64,000 bases of DNA from NCBI GenBank assembly GCA_946699065.1, contig CAMPDV010000907.1:1-64000 (forward strand), written 5' to 3'. Of this stretch, positions 60,144 to 64,000 are shown piece by piece. The stretch is from Loxodes magnus. Taxonomy: Eukaryota > Ciliophora > Karyorelictea > Loxodida > Loxodidae. The notes beneath the pieces are model-generated. The model did not search any database and was not told the origin of the DNA. It saw only the letters and a program-made list of their open reading frames with translations. The stretch's first letter is position 1; the number at the start of each line of letters is the position of its first letter. The position numbers and the translations under genes were made by a program.

Positions 60144-61490
60144 ATGAAGATCACCTGATTTTATAGAGCCTAGAAATTAGGCTTAACTAGAGTATTTTAA
60201 AGTTTGTAAGATATAAATTATTATTCTCGACTCTTCAATGCTTATGCTTTCTTAAAATTTTCAATTATTATTTACTTAAAAATTCCTTTTAGAAGAGGAG
60301 AATTTTATTTATAAATTAACTAATCAGATTTAGATACTAAAGTGTTAGTTAAGAGTAAATATACCAAAGGTTGCATTTGTGTAGCCAAATTATATAATCT
60401 CTCCTCTACTATTTTTTTTGTTATTTAGATTTTAGAATAGAAATTTATTCTTTTTTCTATATAAATGAAGCTAAAACAGTCCAATTACATCCATTCTTCT
60501 CTATAGCTCAAATTATTTAGCCTTTATTAAAAAAACTCGTAAGGTTTTTTTTGAAATCCTTATGTTCTTAATTAAAAATGTATTTTCCTATTTAAACCTA
60601 TTTTTCATATTTAGACTGATTATCTTTCATGAAATTAGTGACTTCACCCCTCTATAAGCTAGAAGCTTTTTATTAATCAAATACCTATTAAACTTCATCT
60701 AATAACTACCATTAAATGTAGTCAGCTTAATAGATAAAAAAGGTTTATAACCCTTTTTATGATGAGATTACGTATTCCATTATTATTTAGTTATTTAATA
60801 TCTATTCATTATGACTATTTATAAGGCTTTTAAGACTATTTAATTTTATTAAGATTTACTTGAAGTTTCTTCAAATAAAATCTGAGAAAATAGAAGGCTT
60901 TATAAATATGACCATTATTTATAAGTTTAATAGCATGTAATTATAAAAAATGAAATAAAAACTTTAAGAAGAATATCCAGATGGAACTAGAAACGATAAC
61001 TTAAGCTGATGATAGCAAAAACATACATAATTAAAATAACTTAGCAATCCTTAAATAATTATGTCTCAAAAAGTATCTTAACAGAGCTATTATCTAACGT
61101 AAATTAAGAGTTTTAAAGGAAAGAGAGAATGGCTAGTAATTTTATAATAAATACTTTCTAATATCTTTTAATATTAATATTGCTATTTATCATATATCAC
61201 TTTGCAAGAATCTCTTATATTAAATAAATGGAAGATGGCTAGCATAAGCATAATTATTAATATTCTTATCTTTAAATGAAACTTAATTTTTGAACTATAT
61301 TATGTGCAATAAAGGCAATTTAGCATGCTAGTTCTTTTTGTTAGAATAGCTAAATTATTTTGAATATAAGAAACTAGAATATGATAGATAAATTTCGACT
61401 CTAAATATATTAACAGCGTATAGAGGAAATTAGCTAGCTTAATACCATATTATTATGGTTTTTTACTAAGATGTGAAAAGAGAATATTGA
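60144..61490 (+). CDS. Possible unrecognised protein gene, convergent with the pseudokinase
   Basis: From ATG at 60,144 (MKITWFYRAQKLGLTRVFQS) the same frame gives protein-like text at separate places: RRGEFYLQINQSDLDTK near 60,295, MELETITQADDSKNI at 60,981, and QLCLKKYLNRAIIQRKLRVL near 61,065. Three TGA codons cluster at 61,488-61,514, so the first is proposed as the stop. No family is recognised. Evidence is compositional only. Confidence 0.33.
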
Positions 61491-61708
61491 TCTAATTAGA
61501 AGTGATTATAATGAGATAGATCTATTTATTTCTTGTTTTATATCTAAAAGAAAATCAAAACCTAGACTTATCTCAATTCTTATTAACTTAAATAATTAAA
61601 TTAAAAACTTTAGACAAAAGGATGCCCTTTGCAGAAAGGGAACTAATTATATATAACAATAATAAACAGAAAAAAGACAAAAAAGATAAACTTTATAAAA
61701 GTTAAAGG

Positions 61709-63438
61709 TCAAGAGTAATAAAGCGTGTCAAATATCTAGTAGTCAAAGTCCTAATTCTTAATAGATTCACTAAGGATTTTAAAATTCATCTCCAGTTTTT
61801 TCTTAATTCCATCAGCAAACTACTGCCTAGTTAATTATTTCTTGCTATCCTAATCAAATTCTTAAAGGAACTTTAATAGAGCTTTTTACTAGTTTTTACG
61901 AAACTGGGGAATTTTGGAAATGTTTTAGAACTAAATTAGGTCTTATTGATACTGTATAAAATATTACTGTATCCATCCATGAAAAGAGGAAATCTATAGC
62001 CAGATCTATTTCTTGAGGACTGATTTTCCAAAACATATGCGTAATTAGGTATTCTAAATATAAAAAGGATACCACTGAAGTTAAATTCTCCATCTCCTGT
62101 TGCATCTATTTCTGAAAACAGTTGCTAAGATAAGGCGAAAGGTTCTTTTCCAGAAGAATATGTATTATAATAAATTTAGTTATCCTATTTAATATTAAGC
62201 AGGATCTAATTTAAATCTGATTCAGTTATGAAACCTTTTCCTTGCTTATCCAACCTTAAAAATGATTGCTCGTATTTAATCTTTGACTGAGACTTAAATA
62301 ATTTCAGCACGATAAACTAGAAGATTATTCTTTACCAGATGTTAAGCTTTGAATATGCAGTGAGCTTATAAAAGAGCTCTCTATTCTGTCTTTTAAGTGA
62401 TGATTTAGTCTAGAAAAATCCTAATTCTAGTATTTATTCAGGCTAATTACGCTTTTAGGTATCCTTTTGAAAGCACATTTAAAATAGATCGTATAATGCT
62501 TCAGACATGTACTTTTTGTTTTACCGTAATAGCTTAAAAAGTAGTTCATGATTGTTATTCTTGCTATTTTATATACTTTACTCTCAGCCTTTAATCATGT
62601 TTTTAGGATGATCTCCTAAAGCCATCTATAGGAGAATTACTCCAATTGCAAACATATCAGCTGAGCAGTTTACTTTTTGAGAGTGATCGTAAAGCTCATT
62701 TGAAAAATAATAGTTTTAGTCAAACTATCTCTCAATAGATTTGCTTGAAGGTTGGTGCTCGAATATAATTGACTCTGTAAATTTTGTAAGCTTGATGATT
62801 TTAAAGTTCCTTGGGTTCTAAACGAAAATATTTTCAGGAGTGAAGCTAAAAAGAATAGTTTTATTCTTACGAAGGTAGCTAGCTAAAAGTAACAGGGAAT
62901 ATCCTAACTTACGAATTTAGATTTCTTCAAATTTTTTTTATTAATTAATAATGTCTTGCAATGAATAGCTTGGAAGCTAATTCATTACTACTGTAAATTC
63001 GTTTTAATCTTAGAAATATTCCACAGAAGAAGCTAGAAAGGGATGATCTAACCTTTATAGAAATTCTATTTGCTTATCAATTATTTTGCTATTTTAGCTT
63101 TTTATCTAAAAAACTTGGTGAGTAAACTTCTGCTAGAGGAAAGTACTTAGGACATTCTTGTAGTATAAATTATACCCTTCGTTCTTTATTTGCAAGTTGT
63201 CAAAGGTAAAATCATTTTTCAAATCCTCGAAATATGAAATTTTTGCCTGCATATTTTTAAAAGGAACTGATCTTAAGTCCAAAAATGCCTAATTTCAATC
63301 TTTTCTTTCCCTTGCTATTTCTACACTTAGAATTGCTAGTTCTTAATTCAAAACTTCATCTCCATTATTCTCGCTTTTTTCCAGATTCTATTTCTTGCTT
63401 TAACGATTTTCACCACAACACGAGATTTCCAACCCCAT
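61709..63438 (-). CDS. CDPK-like protein with degenerate kinase domain and EF-hands
   Basis: About 576 codons from the ATG at 63,438 to TGA at 61,711. The N-terminus MGLEISCC is a good N-myristoylation plus palmitoylation signal, so membrane attachment is likely. The kinase-like domain (residues about 85-330) has QVFQIK at the VAIK position, EFLQRLDHPFL, and EEIQIRKLGYSLLLLASYLR. It has SFTPENIFV where HRDLKPEN is expected, KLTKF where DFG is expected, and ADMFAIGVILLQMALG at subdomain IX. With HRD and DFG lost it is probably catalytically dead. EF-hand DKQGKGFITESDL and EF-hand DATGDGEFNF follow; after the latter the frame changes more than once and a terminal EF-like DQDSKKQLTRQQF with tail IFDTLYYS is read. 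Calcium sensing is inferred from the family. Confidence 0.75.
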
Positions 63439-63818
63439 TTTTTATAAATTTAAAAAATTAAAGAATTTTCAAACTTTTTCTTAGTCTTTTCTTCCAAAGC
63501 TCTTCAATCCTTAATAAAAGTATTTCTATTTCTATAAATCCACATATATTGTAATGAATTATAAAGTATCTAAAGCCTAAAAGTGTAGTGAAGAGCAAGA
63601 TGACTAAGCTATTAATACTTTAAAAATTAATTAATAATATTAAATCTAAAAAACTAATTCTTCTAGTGTAAAAATAGAGGAATATTATATATCATATACC
63701 TCTAAATTTGATATATCATTGGAACTTTATTTCTAACTTCTGCTTAATTTCCATACTTTTTGCTTATTTTATAGATATAATAAGAGGGTAAATTATCTAT
63801 GGTAAAGGAGGATTCTAA
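63439..63818. other. A+T-rich spacer upstream of the pseudokinase gene
   Basis: The promoter of the minus-strand pseudokinase gene should lie here, and possibly one for a plus-strand gene at the right edge. No motif was identified. Confidence 0.3.
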
Positions 63819-64000
63819 ATGGCTTAATAGAAAGTTTAAATTTAAATAGGGATGATGCTACTATTTGAGTTTTTTGCTGCTTTTTATTTTGATAATTAAT
63901 CAGTTAAAATGAGATTGTTGCTACTCATCCTGATGTTATATTTTAATTCTAACTATCTAAATTTTTTCTTAAAAGGCTTAGTTAAAAGTATAAACTTAAA
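63819..64000 (+). CDS. Possible 5' end of a gene running out of the window (weak)
   Basis: ATG at 63,819 (MAQQKVQIQIGMMLLFEFF) leads, in the same frame, to a second Met with a hydrophobic run MRLLLLILMLYF, which could be a signal peptide. Another frame is equally protein-like (NEIVATHPDVIFQFQL), so the call is uncertain. It is cut by the window end. Confidence 0.2.

Overview
The window looks like macronuclear-type or unsorted genomic DNA from a ciliate that has no dedicated stop codon, most likely a karyorelictean such as Loxodes (inference). It is about 75-80% A+T. Real protein families read through only if TAA and TAG are glutamine and TGA is tryptophan. TGA also ends genes, apparently only near their 3' ends. 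The clearest proof is a paralogue pair in which one copy has TGG where the other has TGA, together with zinc knuckles whose tryptophan is encoded by TGA. Because nearly every frame is open, ORF length means little here. Calls therefore rest on motifs, paralogue alignment and protein-like composition.

Layout. 1-4.4 kb: intergenic DNA with one copy of a 312-bp SINE-like insertion. 4.4-32.5 kb: an array of four paralogous genes (A +, B +, C -, D +) for large surface proteins, each with a signal peptide, a LamG-like domain, furin-type cysteine repeats and a multi-pass membrane domain. D is almost intact; A is badly decayed; B and C have a few frame breaks. A 520-bp block is duplicated on both sides of C. 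33.8-60 kb: a retroelement-rich zone. It holds at least nine copies of a non-LTR (LINE-type) ORF1 with a CX2CX4HX4C zinc knuckle, several 5'-truncated reverse transcriptase 3' ends with (TTTA)n tails, two remnants of the gene C tail, the second SINE-like copy, a compact structured RNA candidate, a WD40-containing membrane protein gene (48.8-52.2 kb) and a tRNA-Thr. 60-64 kb: an unrecognised gene converging on a CDPK-like pseudokinase gene with EF-hands.

Main findings. Two ORF1-only retroelements, one inserted in the other, each have perfect 16-17 bp target-site duplications and a short triplet tail. They look like complete elements of only about 830-845 bp with no reverse transcriptase, analogous to mammalian HAL1. 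A 312-bp SINE-like family has two copies, each with a perfect 15-16 bp target-site duplication. The LINE 3' ends nearby are probable sources of the enzyme that moves them.

Limits. Single-base frame breaks are common in the array and retroelement genes. Without reads it cannot be decided whether they are decay, assembly indels or, at one shared site in B and D, something programmed. Long A+T-rich spacers could hide short genes that cannot be recognised by eye.
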